Assembly: GCF_902859805.1 (NCBI RefSeq)
Contig: NZ_CADIKC010000009.1
Location: forward strand, 186,001 to 250,000
Source of the DNA: Paraburkholderia sediminicola
Lineage (GTDB): Bacteria; Pseudomonadota; Gammaproteobacteria; Burkholderiales; Burkholderiaceae
Direction of reading: 5' to 3'
DNA: 64,000 bases
This document shows, in pieces, positions 33,614 through 42,286 of the stretch. Below the pieces are notes generated by a model. The model worked only from the letters and a program-made list of their open reading frames with translations. It was not told the origin of the DNA and searched no databases. The position numbers and the translations under genes were made by a program. Position 1 is the stretch's first letter; every line of letters starts with the position of its first letter.

Positions 33614-34990
33614 TCAATAGCCCGCTACGGCGGGCACCTGTTTTGTCTCGGCGATATAGCGGTTTGCGGGTCGCGGCAGCCCGAGGTTCTCGCGTAGCGT
33701 GCGGCCCTCATATTCGGTGCGGAAAAGTCCGCGCCGCTGCAACTCCGGCACCACCAGTTCGGCGAATTCCGTCAACCCGCCCGGCAACCATGGAGACATG
33801 ATGTTGAAGCCATCGGCGCCTTCTTCTTCGAACCACTGCTGCAGCTGATCCGCGATGCTCTGCGGCGTGCCGACCACCTGCTGATGGCCACGCGCGCCGG
33901 CAATGCGCAGATACAGGTCGCGGATCGTCAGGTTTTCGCGCCGCGCGAGATCGAACAGCAGACGTTGACGGCTCTTGCCACCATTGGTTTCCGGCAACTC
34001 GGGCAGGGGCCCGTCGACGGGGTATTGGGAAAGGTCCACCCCACCCGACATGTTCGATAGCAGGGAAAGACCAACGGTCGGGTGAATCAGGTCCTGCAGC
34101 GCGGCGAGCTTCGCATCCGCTTCTTCCTGCGTGCGGCCGACAATCGGAAAAATGCCCGGCATGATCTTCAGATGATCCGGCGAGCGGCCGTACTTCGCGA
34201 GGCGGCCTTTGACGTCGCGATAGAACGACTGCGCTTCATCGAGTGTTTGATGCGCGACGAAGATCACCTCTGCGGTTTGCGCCGCGAGCTCACGTCCCGC
34301 ATCTGATGCGCCCGCCTGCACGACGACCGGCCAACCCTGCGGCGAACGCGCGACGTTTAGCGGTCCGCGCACCTTGAAGTGCTTGCCTTTGTGGCCGAGC
34401 ACGTGCAGCTTGTCCGGATCGAAATAGACGCCGCTTTCCTTGTCGCGGATAAACGCGTCGTCTTCCCAGCTATCCCAGAGGCCGGCCACCACGTCGTAGA
34501 ACTCGCGCGCGCGTTCATAGCGGACGGCGTGTTCCGGATGGCGTTCGAAACTGAAGTTGAGCGCTTCTGATTCGGTGCTCGACGTGACGAGATTCCAACC
34601 CGAGCGTCCGCCGCTCAGATGATCGAGCGACGCGAATTTGCGCGCGAGGTTGTACGGCTCGTTGAATGTGGTGGAGACCGTGGCGATCAGGCCAACGTGT
34701 TTCGTCACGACCGAAAGCGCGGACAGCAACGTCAACGGTTCGAAATGATCGGCGCGCGCGGTGCGGGATAGCGACGGTAGATTCGTGTCGCGCACGCTGA
34801 CGCTGTCGGCGAAAAATATCGTGTCGAATTTGGCGCGCTCGGCGATTTGTGCGAGTTCCGCGTAGTGCGCGAAGTCGAGCCCGCCACTCGCGAGTGCATC
34901 CGGATGCCGCCATGCGGCGATATGGTGGCCCGTCTCCATCAGGAAGGCGCCCAGTTTGATCTGCCGCTTCTGGCGATTCTCACCGCTCAT
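33614..34990 (-). CDS. DszA/NtaA-type FMNH2-dependent monooxygenase
   Basis: A 458-residue luciferase-like monooxygenase very similar to the protein at 4489-5847 and also to 8444-9772. Motifs: GAFLMETGHHIAAWRHPDAL, ARKFASLDHLSGGRSGWNLV, GLWDSWEDDAFIRDKESG, VVVQAGASDAGRELAAQTAE, LDLARRENLTIRDLYLRIAG-like segment and the end TLRENLGLPRPANRY. GGAG precedes the ATG. It sits between the sulfonate-type ATPase and the TauD-type oxygenase, so it probably desulfurises a compound delivered by that importer. Requires an external FMN reductase. Confidence 0.88.
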   Translation of the reverse strand: MSGENRQKRQIKLGAFLMETGHHIAAWRHPDALASGGLDFAHYAELAQIAERAKFDTIFFADSVSVRDTNLPSLSRTARADHFEPLTLLSALSVVTKHVGLIATVSTTFNEPYNLARKFASLDHLSGGRSGWNLVTSSTESEALNFSFERHPEHAVRYERAREFYDVVAGLWDSWEDDAFIRDKESGVYFDPDKLHVLGHKGKHFKVRGPLNVARSPQGWPVVVQAGASDAGRELAAQTAEVIFVAHQTLDEAQSFYRDVKGRLAKYGRSPDHLKIMPGIFPIVGRTQEEADAKLAALQDLIHPTVGLSLLSNMSGGVDLSQYPVDGPLPELPETNGGKSRQRLLFDLARRENLTIRDLYLRIAGARGHQQVVGTPQSIADQLQQWFEEEGADGFNIMSPWLPGGLTEFAELVVPELQRRGLFRTEYEGRTLRENLGLPRPANRYIAETKQVPAVAGY

Positions 34991-35035
34991 CGTTGTCTCC
35001 GCGAAGGGTTTGTGTGTATGGGGGTACCGCGGGTC

Positions 35036-35914
35036 TCACCAGGCGAGCCGCCATTCGGTAATCGATGGATTCGCCACCGGGATGCGCGTGCCGCCGTGTG
35101 GCGTGTCGTCGTCGTGAGGTTTGCGGCGCGCGGCGTTGTGCTCAGCGTCGTGCTCGGCGAAGTCGGCCAGCACTTCGTCGCGCAAACGAATGAAGCGGGG
35201 ATCGTTGCGCTCGCGTGGACGCGGCAGAGCGACATCGACGATCCGTTTGATGCGGCCCGGCCGTGGCGCCATCGTAACGACACGGTCACCGAGGTAGAGC
35301 GCTTCGTCGACGTCGTGTGTAACGAGAATCATCGTGATACGTTCGTGTTCCCAGATACGCTGCAACTCGTTTTGCAAGCGGCCGCGTGTCAGCGCATCGA
35401 GCGCACCGAACGGCTCGTCGAGCAGTAGAACGCGTGGACGGTTCACGAGGCCGCGTGCGATCGCCACACGCTGCGCCATTCCGCCCGATAACTGATGCGG
35501 ATAGGCATTCTCGAAGCCGTTCAGGCCAACCAGCGCGATGTGCTGCGCAACGGCATCACGCTTTTCTCGTACCGACAGCGGCGCGTTACGCAACGCAGCG
35601 AGAATGTTTTGCGAAGCCGTGAGCCACGGAAACAGACGGTGATCCTGGAACACGATGCCGCGTTCGAGCGACGTATCGCGCACCTTGTCTCCGGCAACGA
35701 CGATATCGCCGCTGTAATCGGTATCCAGTCCCGCGATCAGCCGCAGCAAGGTCGATTTGCCGCAACCGCTCGAACCGAGCACGCTGACAAATTCGCCGGG
35801 GCGTACCCGCAGGTTGATGTCGTCGAGCACTGCAAGCGATGCGCCGCCTTGTTGCGTATAGCGCTTGCTGACGTGAAGAATGTCGATGCTGTCGGACAGC
35901 GCGGAAGAAGTCAT
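35036..35914 (-). CDS. Sulfonate/taurine-type ABC transporter ATP-binding protein (SsuB-like)
   Basis: A 292-residue ATPase of the SsuB/TauB group. Walker A GSSGCGKSTLL near residue 48, Q-loop FQDHRLFPWLTASQNIL, signature QLSGGMAQRVAIARGLV, Walker B VLLLDEPFGALDALTR and H-loop VTHDVDEALYLGDRVV are all present. GMAQR is characteristic of nitrate/sulfonate/taurine importers. A C-terminal extension of about 45 polar residues follows the ATPase core. It works with the two permeases and binding protein upstream. Confidence 0.92.
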   Translation of the reverse strand: MTSSALSDSIDILHVSKRYTQQGGASLAVLDDINLRVRPGEFVSVLGSSGCGKSTLLRLIAGLDTDYSGDIVVAGDKVRDTSLERGIVFQDHRLFPWLTASQNILAALRNAPLSVREKRDAVAQHIALVGLNGFENAYPHQLSGGMAQRVAIARGLVNRPRVLLLDEPFGALDALTRGRLQNELQRIWEHERITMILVTHDVDEALYLGDRVVTMAPRPGRIKRIVDVALPRPRERNDPRFIRLRDEVLADFAEHDAEHNAARRKPHDDDTPHGGTRIPVANPSITEWRLAW

Positions 35915-35996
35915 GTGCGGACCTTGATCTGTAATCTGTGTTCAGTGCAAATTCAAGTGGAATTCAGCGCATAGCCGCTGAATATCGGTTGCGTGC

Positions 35997-36881
35997 TTAT
36001 CGGGCGCCCGCCTGCGAACGGCGCGCAAAGATCGCCCGTTCCGCCGCGCGCGCCAGCGCGTTCAACGCCCAACCGGTCACGCCGACCACGATCACGCCGA
36101 ACAGCACCAGATCCATGCGGAACTGCTCGCTGCCGTCGATCAGCGTATTGCCGATCCCGCTGCCTGCCACCAGTAGATATTCAGCGCCAAGCGTGGCGAG
36201 CCACGAATAGATCAGCGCGAGATAGAGGCCGGTGAAAATTGACGGCAACGCGGCCGGCAAAATGACAGCGCGGATCAATTGCCAGCGCGAATAACGGAAA
36301 GCACGCGCGACTTCGATGTAGGTGCGCGGCACGGCATGAATGCCGTCACAGGTATGCGCGGCAACCGGCAGCAACGCCGCGAGCGAGAGGAACACGACTT
36401 TCGCTGCATCGCCGAGACCGAACCACACGGAAATCAGCGGAATCCACGCAAACAGCGAGATCTGCTTGAACGTGTCGAAGCTCGGACCGATCATGCGCGT
36501 GGCGAGTCGCGAGAAGCCCAGCGCGCTGCCAAGCAAGAGGCCGCCCAGCGTGCCAATCACGAAGCCGCTCGCTTCCCGTATGAGCGAGGCGGAAAGGGCC
36601 TTGAAAAGCGCGCCGCTGACGATTTGCTGCCACGCAGTGGCCAGCACCTGCGCGGGGCTGACCAGCAAGCCGCTCTTGACGACGTGTGCTTCCGAGATCG
36701 CCCACCAGATCGCAATGGCGACGACGGGTAAGACGGCGCCGCGCCAGTCGACGCGTGAGAGCAGGGGACGGCGCGGCCGCGCTGCGCGCTGGAAGGAGGC
36801 GGGCACGTTACTGCCGCAGTCGCAGGACGCATCGGCCGACTGTTTCGAACCGGCGGGTCGCTTAAAGAGAGCAAGACTCAT
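35997..36881 (-). CDS. Sulfonate-type ABC transporter permease (SsuC-like), second
   Basis: A 294-residue permease of the SsuC/TauC family. A polar N-terminus of about 50 residues precedes the first helix AVLPVVAIAIWWAISEAHVV. Family features: SASLIREASGFVIGTLGGLL, FKQISLFAWIPLISVWFGLG and the EAA loop VARAFRYSRWQLIRAVILPA. GGAGG lies ahead of the ATG. It is clearly paralogous to the permease at 36930-37784; both lie in one operon, so the channel may be a heterodimer, whereas typical ssu operons have one permease. Confidence 0.9.
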   Translation of the reverse strand: MSLALFKRPAGSKQSADASCDCGSNVPASFQRAARPRRPLLSRVDWRGAVLPVVAIAIWWAISEAHVVKSGLLVSPAQVLATAWQQIVSGALFKALSASLIREASGFVIGTLGGLLLGSALGFSRLATRMIGPSFDTFKQISLFAWIPLISVWFGLGDAAKVVFLSLAALLPVAAHTCDGIHAVPRTYIEVARAFRYSRWQLIRAVILPAALPSIFTGLYLALIYSWLATLGAEYLLVAGSGIGNTLIDGSEQFRMDLVLFGVIVVGVTGWALNALARAAERAIFARRSQAGAR

Positions 36882-36929
36882 CGTGGATACCTCCTATGCG
36901 GTGCATGGCAGCAATCGGCGCCACCACCC

Positions 36930-37784
36930 TTACTCGCGAAACGCCGACGGTTGACCGCGCCGCAAACGTGCTTCGAGCGCGTCGAGCGAACGATTCATCG
37001 CGTAACCGATCGCGCCGACCACGACCACCGAGGCCATTACCAGGTCGAGCTGAAACAGTTGCCGCCCGTAGACGATCAGATAGCCGAGCCCTTCGGAAGA
37101 CGCCACCAGCTCGACCACGACCAGCGCAAGCCACGCTTTGGTGAACGCGAGCCGCACGCCGGTGGCGAGCGTCGGCACGGCAGCGGGCAACACGAGATAG
37201 ACGATCCGTTGCCAGCGGTTGTATTCGAAGACGCGCGCGACTTCATCGAGCGAGGCGGGTGTCTGGCGGAATCCTTGCAGCGTGCTCAACGTCACGGGAA
37301 CAAGCGCGGCATGCGCGATCAGGATGTATTTGAGCGGCTCGCCGACACCGACGAGCAGCAGCAGAAACGGCAACCAGCCGAGCACCGGAATCTGCACCAA
37401 CGCATTGAAGCTCGGTAGCACATAGGCTTCGAAGGTACGCGACAGACCGAGCGCCGCACCGAGCACAAAACCGACCAGGGTGCCCGCAGCGAAGCCGAGC
37501 AGCACGCGCTGGAGACTGATGAGCGTATTGCTGGCGAGATCGCCGTTGCGCGCCAGTTCGACGAAGGTGTCGAACACCCGCTCGGGTGGCGGTAAAATCT
37601 GCGGCGCGATCCAGCCGCGCTCGCAACCGGTCGCCCATAAGGCAAGCAGGACAACGGGCAATACCCACGGCGCGAGATGCCAGGCGAGGGCGCGCAAGCG
37701 TGCATTGCGATAGAGCGGCGCGCGAGGCGCCGCGGCGGCGTGGCCGAGCCGTTCGCTATCGGCATGGAGTGCGGTTTCGCTCAT
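36930..37784 (-). CDS. Sulfonate-type ABC transporter permease (SsuC-like), first
   Basis: A 284-residue permease. First helix APWVLPVVLLALWATGCERG near residue 39; then SLQRVLLGFAAGTLVGFVLG, FNALVQIPVLGWLPFLLLLV and EAA loop VARVFEYNRWQRIVYLVLPA. GGGAG lies upstream of the ATG. Sixteen bases after the binding protein and 48 before the second permease. Same family as its neighbour but clearly diverged. Confidence 0.9.
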   Translation of the reverse strand: MSETALHADSERLGHAAAAPRAPLYRNARLRALAWHLAPWVLPVVLLALWATGCERGWIAPQILPPPERVFDTFVELARNGDLASNTLISLQRVLLGFAAGTLVGFVLGAALGLSRTFEAYVLPSFNALVQIPVLGWLPFLLLLVGVGEPLKYILIAHAALVPVTLSTLQGFRQTPASLDEVARVFEYNRWQRIVYLVLPAAVPTLATGVRLAFTKAWLALVVVELVASSEGLGYLIVYGRQLFQLDLVMASVVVVGAIGYAMNRSLDALEARLRRGQPSAFRE

Positions 37785-37800
37785 CGTGATCGCTCCCGTT

Positions 37801-38868
37801 TTAGCCGAGCGGCTTACCGGCTGCGTCGTAGCGCGTCCAGTAGTGGTCGAGTTTCTGCGCGCGCAACGCGTTGTCGAGATACTTCGTCTCGAACCAGCCG
37901 TCGACCTGGACGGGTTGCCGGATCAGTTTGAGCTTCAGCGCATCCGCCGCGACCGCTTTATAGCGTGCGACGACGAACGGGTCGATCAACGGCGAATTGC
38001 GGTCCTTCAGACTTTGGTTCGCGAACTCGGCTTGCCATGAGGAGTAGGGCACGCCGCTTTTTGCCCACAGCTTGAAGAGCGCATCGCGGTTCGCTTCATC
38101 CGACGACCATTGCGCGCCCTGAACGAACACATTGACGACGCGTTGCACGACATCCGGATGCGCGTGATCGAAATCGTCGAGTACCAGCAGATGCGCCTGA
38201 CGCGTAAATTGCGGTCCGTCGTTCTGCGATTCGTAGACGATTTTCGCGAGGCCCTGGTCGCGCAGTTTGTACAGGTGATAGTCGTTGACCGACGCGTCGA
38301 TCCCCTTGGACGCCAGCGCGGCGAGCGAGCTGGCAGTGTCGAGATTGATCACGCGCAGGTCGCGCTCGTCGAGCTGATTGGCGGCGAGCGCGTTGTCGGC
38401 GACCAGTTGCAGATTGGTGCCGCGAAAGATGGAGACGCGGCGGCCTTTGAGGTCCTTGATCGAACGCACATCGGAATCCGTCGGCACCGCGATCTTGATA
38501 CCGGTGCGCACGCCCGAGGCGAGCAGGAGGTGTGTCTTCAGGCCGTTGGCGCGGGCCAGCACTGCAGGCAGATCGCCCTGAAAAGCGAAATCGAGTGACT
38601 TGTCGGCGATCGCTTCATTCACGGCCGGGCCGGCGCCTTTGAAGAACAGCCATTCGACCTTGATGCCGTCGGCGGCGAATTCCTTTTCGAGCGACTGCTG
38701 CAATTGCACGGTCGCTGCGGGGGTGCCGCCGAAGGTAGGCGGATCGCCTGTGCCCTGCTGCGCAACGCCGATGCGGATCACGGCGGGTTTGTCAGCATAG
38801 GCGTGAGCCGCGGCAAGCGACAGGGTCGCCACGGCAACAAAAGATTTCAGCAGACGAAAATAGCGCAT
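37801..38868 (-). CDS. Sulfonate-type periplasmic binding protein (SsuA-like)
   Basis: A 355-residue periplasmic protein of the SsuA/NMT1 family. Signal peptide RLLKSFVAVATLSLAAAHAY with cleavage at AYA-DK. Mature motifs: VIRIGVAQQGTGDPPTFGGT, LEKEFAADGIKVEWLFFKGA, GPAVNEAIADKSLDFAFQGD and LKGRRVSIFRGTNLQLVADN, the pattern of aliphatic-sulfonate binding proteins. The start at 38868 is set by the signal peptide. It heads the minus-strand operon SBP, permease, permease, ATPase, monooxygenase, TauD. The divergent MFS gene starts 277 bases away. Confidence 0.92.
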   Translation of the reverse strand: MRYFRLLKSFVAVATLSLAAAHAYADKPAVIRIGVAQQGTGDPPTFGGTPAATVQLQQSLEKEFAADGIKVEWLFFKGAGPAVNEAIADKSLDFAFQGDLPAVLARANGLKTHLLLASGVRTGIKIAVPTDSDVRSIKDLKGRRVSIFRGTNLQLVADNALAANQLDERDLRVINLDTASSLAALASKGIDASVNDYHLYKLRDQGLAKIVYESQNDGPQFTRQAHLLVLDDFDHAHPDVVQRVVNVFVQGAQWSSDEANRDALFKLWAKSGVPYSSWQAEFANQSLKDRNSPLIDPFVVARYKAVAADALKLKLIRQPVQVDGWFETKYLDNALRAQKLDHYWTRYDAAGKPLG

Positions 38869-38941
38869 GCGGCGATACCGATCGATGGAAGGGAATGGAG
38901 TGCAAATCCTCAGATGGACAGAGAGCTGGCAATACACGTTA

Positions 38942-38961
38942 GATTCGCGTGCGCTCGAATC
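38942..38961. promoter_or_regulatory. Dyad in the divergent promoter region of sulfonate importer and MFS genes
   Basis: Arms GATTCG (38942-38947) and CGAATC (38956-38961) with 8 bases between. It lies 74 bases upstream of the binding protein start. Possible operator; no further support. Confidence 0.35.
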
Positions 38962-39145
38962 CAACCAATCATTGCTGATAAGAAAATCTGCAGTAGTTCG
39001 AACCACGTTGTTTACATGGGGCCGTGCGGCACTAGCGTGGTGCAAGTGCGCGATTCCCGATTTGCATAGTTAAATTCGTCGTTTTGCCGGTATGGATTGC
39101 ATGGCTACCATGCGACGCTTCAGCCATTCATGCGAACGCGAGATC

Positions 39146-40636
39146 ATGTCCACTGTTGCTTTTCCATCTACCGTCGCCGACTCACAGGCGCCTGCGGGTA
39201 ACACAGCGTCTCTTACTATCATCCGTAGTGCGCAGGATGTTTCGCGCATCGTCAATGCAGGCGCAGCAAAGGGCAGTAACGCGCGTATCGTGATTGCGAT
39301 CGCGCTGGGTGGCGTCTTTCTCGATGCTTACGATCTGACGTCGCTTGCTTACGGGATCAAGGACATCGCGCGCCAGTTTTCGCTGTCGCCGGTTCAGGTG
39401 GGATTTGTCTCGTCGGCGATCACGTTCGGCGCGATTCTCGGCGCATTGTTCGGTGGGTATCTGACCGATCGCATCGGCCGTTATCGTGTGTTCATGGCCG
39501 ATATGCTGTTCTTCGTGGTCGCGGCGATCGCAGCCGGTCTTGCGCCGAATGCGTGGGTGCTGGGCGGGGCGCGCTTTCTGATGGGCTTCGGCGTGGGGCT
39601 CGATCTACCGGTGGCGATGGCGTTTCTTGCGGAGTTCTCACGGGTGGCGGGCAAGGGCAACAAGGCGGCCAGTGTCGCCGCGTGGTGCCCCGCATGGTAC
39701 GCGGCCACGAGCACCTGCTATCTGCTGATTCTCGGGTTGTACGCGATTCTGCCGGAGCATCAGCTTGGCTGGTTATGGCGTCTGACGCTCGCGTTCGGTG
39801 CGGTACCGGCCATCGCGATTATTCTCGTGCGCAGCCGCTATATCAGCGAATCGCCTGTTTGGGCAGCGAACCAGGGCGATCTCGAGGAGGCCGCGCGCAT
39901 TCTGAAGCGATCGTACGGTGTCGACGCGGTGGTTGAACGCAGCACAACGCCGGTCAAGGCGCCGCGTGCGGCGTCGTGGCGTAACTACGGGGTCCTGTTC
40001 AACGCCACTTACCGGCGTCGCACGATTCTTGCCGCGGTGATCGGCAGTGCGTCTTCGTTCGGCTACAACGCCATTATTTTCGGCTTGCCGGTGATCATCA
40101 CCAGCTTCTTTCATCAGGGGCCGCTTACGACAATCATCGCGGCGCTCGCGCTGAATCTGGCATTTGCGTTCGTGGGTGGACTGATCGGCGTGCGCACCGC
40201 GCCGACCGTCGGCGCGTGGAAGATGACTGTGCTCGGACACTCGCTGCAGTTCGCCTCGCTTATTGGCCTCGCGTTGATCGGCAAACCCGGCAGCGGCGCG
40301 CTTGTGGTGGTCGCGATTCTGTTGCTCGGCGGCTATCTGTTCGGGCAAGGTTTCGGACCGGGCTCCCATTCGATGACCTATGCATCGCTCAGCTACCCGA
40401 CCTCGCTGCGTGGGATTGGGGTGGGTTTCAATCAGACGTTGGTGCGTTCAGCGTCGACGGTCTCGCTGTTTCTGTTCCCCGTTCTGGCGGCTACGTTCGG
40501 CACGAAGGTCTTCTGGTTGATCGCGATTGCGCCGCTGACTTCGTTGCTCGTGCTGCTGGCGATCCGGTGGGAGCCGTCGGGTTATGACATCGATGCTGAG
40601 GATTACGCGGATTCAGGCGTGACGGCGCGAGCGTAG
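39146..40636 (+). CDS. MFS transporter (sugar/aromatic acid-type family)
   Basis: A 496-residue inner-membrane carrier with about 12 helices. After a polar N-terminus of 50 residues the first helix is IVIAIALGGVFLDAYDLTSL; the D-x-x-D motif in this helix and the loop GGYLTDRIGRYRVFMADML (motif A) place it in the major facilitator superfamily near the AAHS/sugar-porter groups. RYISESPVWAANQGDLEEAA follows helix 6. It probably moves an organic acid or sulfur compound by proton symport. The ATG at 39146 is preferred; others 36 and 45 bases upstream are possible. Confidence 0.88.
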   Translation: MSTVAFPSTVADSQAPAGNTASLTIIRSAQDVSRIVNAGAAKGSNARIVIAIALGGVFLDAYDLTSLAYGIKDIARQFSLSPVQVGFVSSAITFGAILGALFGGYLTDRIGRYRVFMADMLFFVVAAIAAGLAPNAWVLGGARFLMGFGVGLDLPVAMAFLAEFSRVAGKGNKAASVAAWCPAWYAATSTCYLLILGLYAILPEHQLGWLWRLTLAFGAVPAIAIILVRSRYISESPVWAANQGDLEEAARILKRSYGVDAVVERSTTPVKAPRAASWRNYGVLFNATYRRRTILAAVIGSASSFGYNAIIFGLPVIITSFFHQGPLTTIIAALALNLAFAFVGGLIGVRTAPTVGAWKMTVLGHSLQFASLIGLALIGKPGSGALVVVAILLLGGYLFGQGFGPGSHSMTYASLSYPTSLRGIGVGFNQTLVRSASTVSLFLFPVLAATFGTKVFWLIAIAPLTSLLVLLAIRWEPSGYDIDAEDYADSGVTARA

Positions 40637-40777
40637 GGTTGCGCAAAGCAAATAAGCAAAGCGAAATTTGTTGGTTTGGGTAAGCCCGGGGCGCCGCGAT
40701 ACTTGATTGTCCGATGGCCGCGCCATTCGATTTCGACGTATCCGTCTGCTATTTAGCCCCTGTTCGAACCCGACACC

Positions 40778-42226
40778 ATGACGCAATCCACTCACCCCGA
40801 TCAGTCTGCGCTCGACACACTTCGGCTGATCGGTCCAGCACCCGAGAACTGGGTCCCGCCGCGCAATGGCATCGACCACAATGTGGTGATTGTCGGCGGT
40901 GGACAAACCGGCGCGGCGTTCGCTTTCGCCTTAAGGCGCGCCGGCATCGGTCAGGTCAACGTGATCGACGCAGCGGCCGATGAAGCTCAATCGGGTGTCT
41001 GGTTGAATCGTGCGCGCATGAACAAGCTGCGCACCCCGAAATCGTTGGTGGGTCCCGAGGCGGGTCTGCCGGGTTTGAGCTTTCAGGCATGGTATGAAGC
41101 GCGCTTCGGCGCCGCTTCTTATGCGGAGATCGACCGAATTCCTCGCACGCGCTGGGCGGAGTATCTCGCGTGGTACCGGCATTTCCTCGGGATTCCGATT
41201 CGCTACGGCACACGGCTCACGCGGATCGAACCGGCAGGCGAGCATTTCCGTTTGCATCTGGAAGTGCGCGATGGCGCGACGGTTCGCAACGTCGTGGAGA
41301 CTGCACGCAAGATTGTCCTCGGTAACGGTGTAGCGGGTAATGGCGGGCCGAACATTCCTGCTGTGCTGAAAAGCCTTCCGCCGGCATTTCGTGCCCACAC
41401 CTCCGAGGCGATCAGTTTCGCTGCACTGCGCGGCAAATCCGTGGCAGTGATCGGCAGCGCGGCATCCGCATTCGATGCGGCAGGCACGGCGCTCGAAGCC
41501 GGCGCGGGGCAGGTGCATCTGTTCGTGCGGCGCGAGCGGATTGCGTCGGTGCCGGTGACCCGCACACGCGCCTATCCCGGCGCGTACGACAACTATTTCC
41601 ATTTGCCCGACGCGATTCGCTGGTCGCAGGCGCGGCGCTTCCGCGTTGCCGGTTCGACGCCGCCGGTCGACGCCGTGGAGCGCGTCACACGCTTTCCGAA
41701 CTTTCATCTGCATCTCGGCGCGCCGTGGACACATACAAGCGTCAGAGACGGGCGCGTGGAGACCGACGTGGCGGGGGAGTCGTTCGCATTCGATTTCGTC
41801 ATTGCCGGCACGGGCTACGTCATCGATCCGGCGCTGCGGCCGGAATTGGCGGAGATCGCCGGGTCCATCCGCCTTTGGCGCGATCAATACTCGCCCGCCG
41901 AGGGTGATAGCGACGACGCGCTGGGCGCGCATCCGTATCTCGGCGCGGCGCTCGAATACCTCGAGAAGGTCGAGGGCGATGCGCCTTATCTGAAGCATAT
42001 CCACGTCTACAACCCGGCGGCCTTCGTTAGTTTCGGCTTGCCGGTCGGCGACGTGCCAAGCATGAAGCGCGACATTCCCGCCGTGGTGCAGCGAATCAGC
42101 CGCGATCTGTTCCTCGCGGATCTGGACGCGCATGAAGCACGGATTCACGGCGACATCGCCGCCGATTTCGACGATTCAGTCTATGCACAGAGCGTCTGGC
42201 AGCGCGACAGGATCGACGTTGCGTGA
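40778..42226 (+). CDS. FMO-like FAD/NAD(P)H-dependent oxidoreductase
   Basis: A 482-residue flavoprotein. FAD-binding motif VVIVGGGQTGAAFAFALRRA near residue 36, a second nucleotide motif KSVAVIGSAASAFDAAGTAL near 219, and VIAGTGYVIDP in the C-terminal half (the ATG-Y type signature) match flavin-containing and Baeyer-Villiger-like monooxygenases. It uses NADPH directly and so does not need a separate reductase. It could oxidise a thioether or amine. It lies between an MFS carrier and a sulfonate-type importer. No clear ribosome binding site precedes the ATG. Confidence 0.8.
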   Translation: MTQSTHPDQSALDTLRLIGPAPENWVPPRNGIDHNVVIVGGGQTGAAFAFALRRAGIGQVNVIDAAADEAQSGVWLNRARMNKLRTPKSLVGPEAGLPGLSFQAWYEARFGAASYAEIDRIPRTRWAEYLAWYRHFLGIPIRYGTRLTRIEPAGEHFRLHLEVRDGATVRNVVETARKIVLGNGVAGNGGPNIPAVLKSLPPAFRAHTSEAISFAALRGKSVAVIGSAASAFDAAGTALEAGAGQVHLFVRRERIASVPVTRTRAYPGAYDNYFHLPDAIRWSQARRFRVAGSTPPVDAVERVTRFPNFHLHLGAPWTHTSVRDGRVETDVAGESFAFDFVIAGTGYVIDPALRPELAEIAGSIRLWRDQYSPAEGDSDDALGAHPYLGAALEYLEKVEGDAPYLKHIHVYNPAAFVSFGLPVGDVPSMKRDIPAVVQRISRDLFLADLDAHEARIHGDIAADFDDSVYAQSVWQRDRIDVA

Positions 42227-42286
42227 GGTGGACCCGAGCAGGCACGCGGTCACGATAGTTCAACAAAGCGAGAGGCAGGAGCCGCT

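Noticed and set aside
39110..39125. Minus-strand TGGCTGA-N4-TCGCA upstream of the sulfonate operon
   Set aside because: Weak match, 240 bases from the gene and overlapping a possible coding start of the MFS gene.
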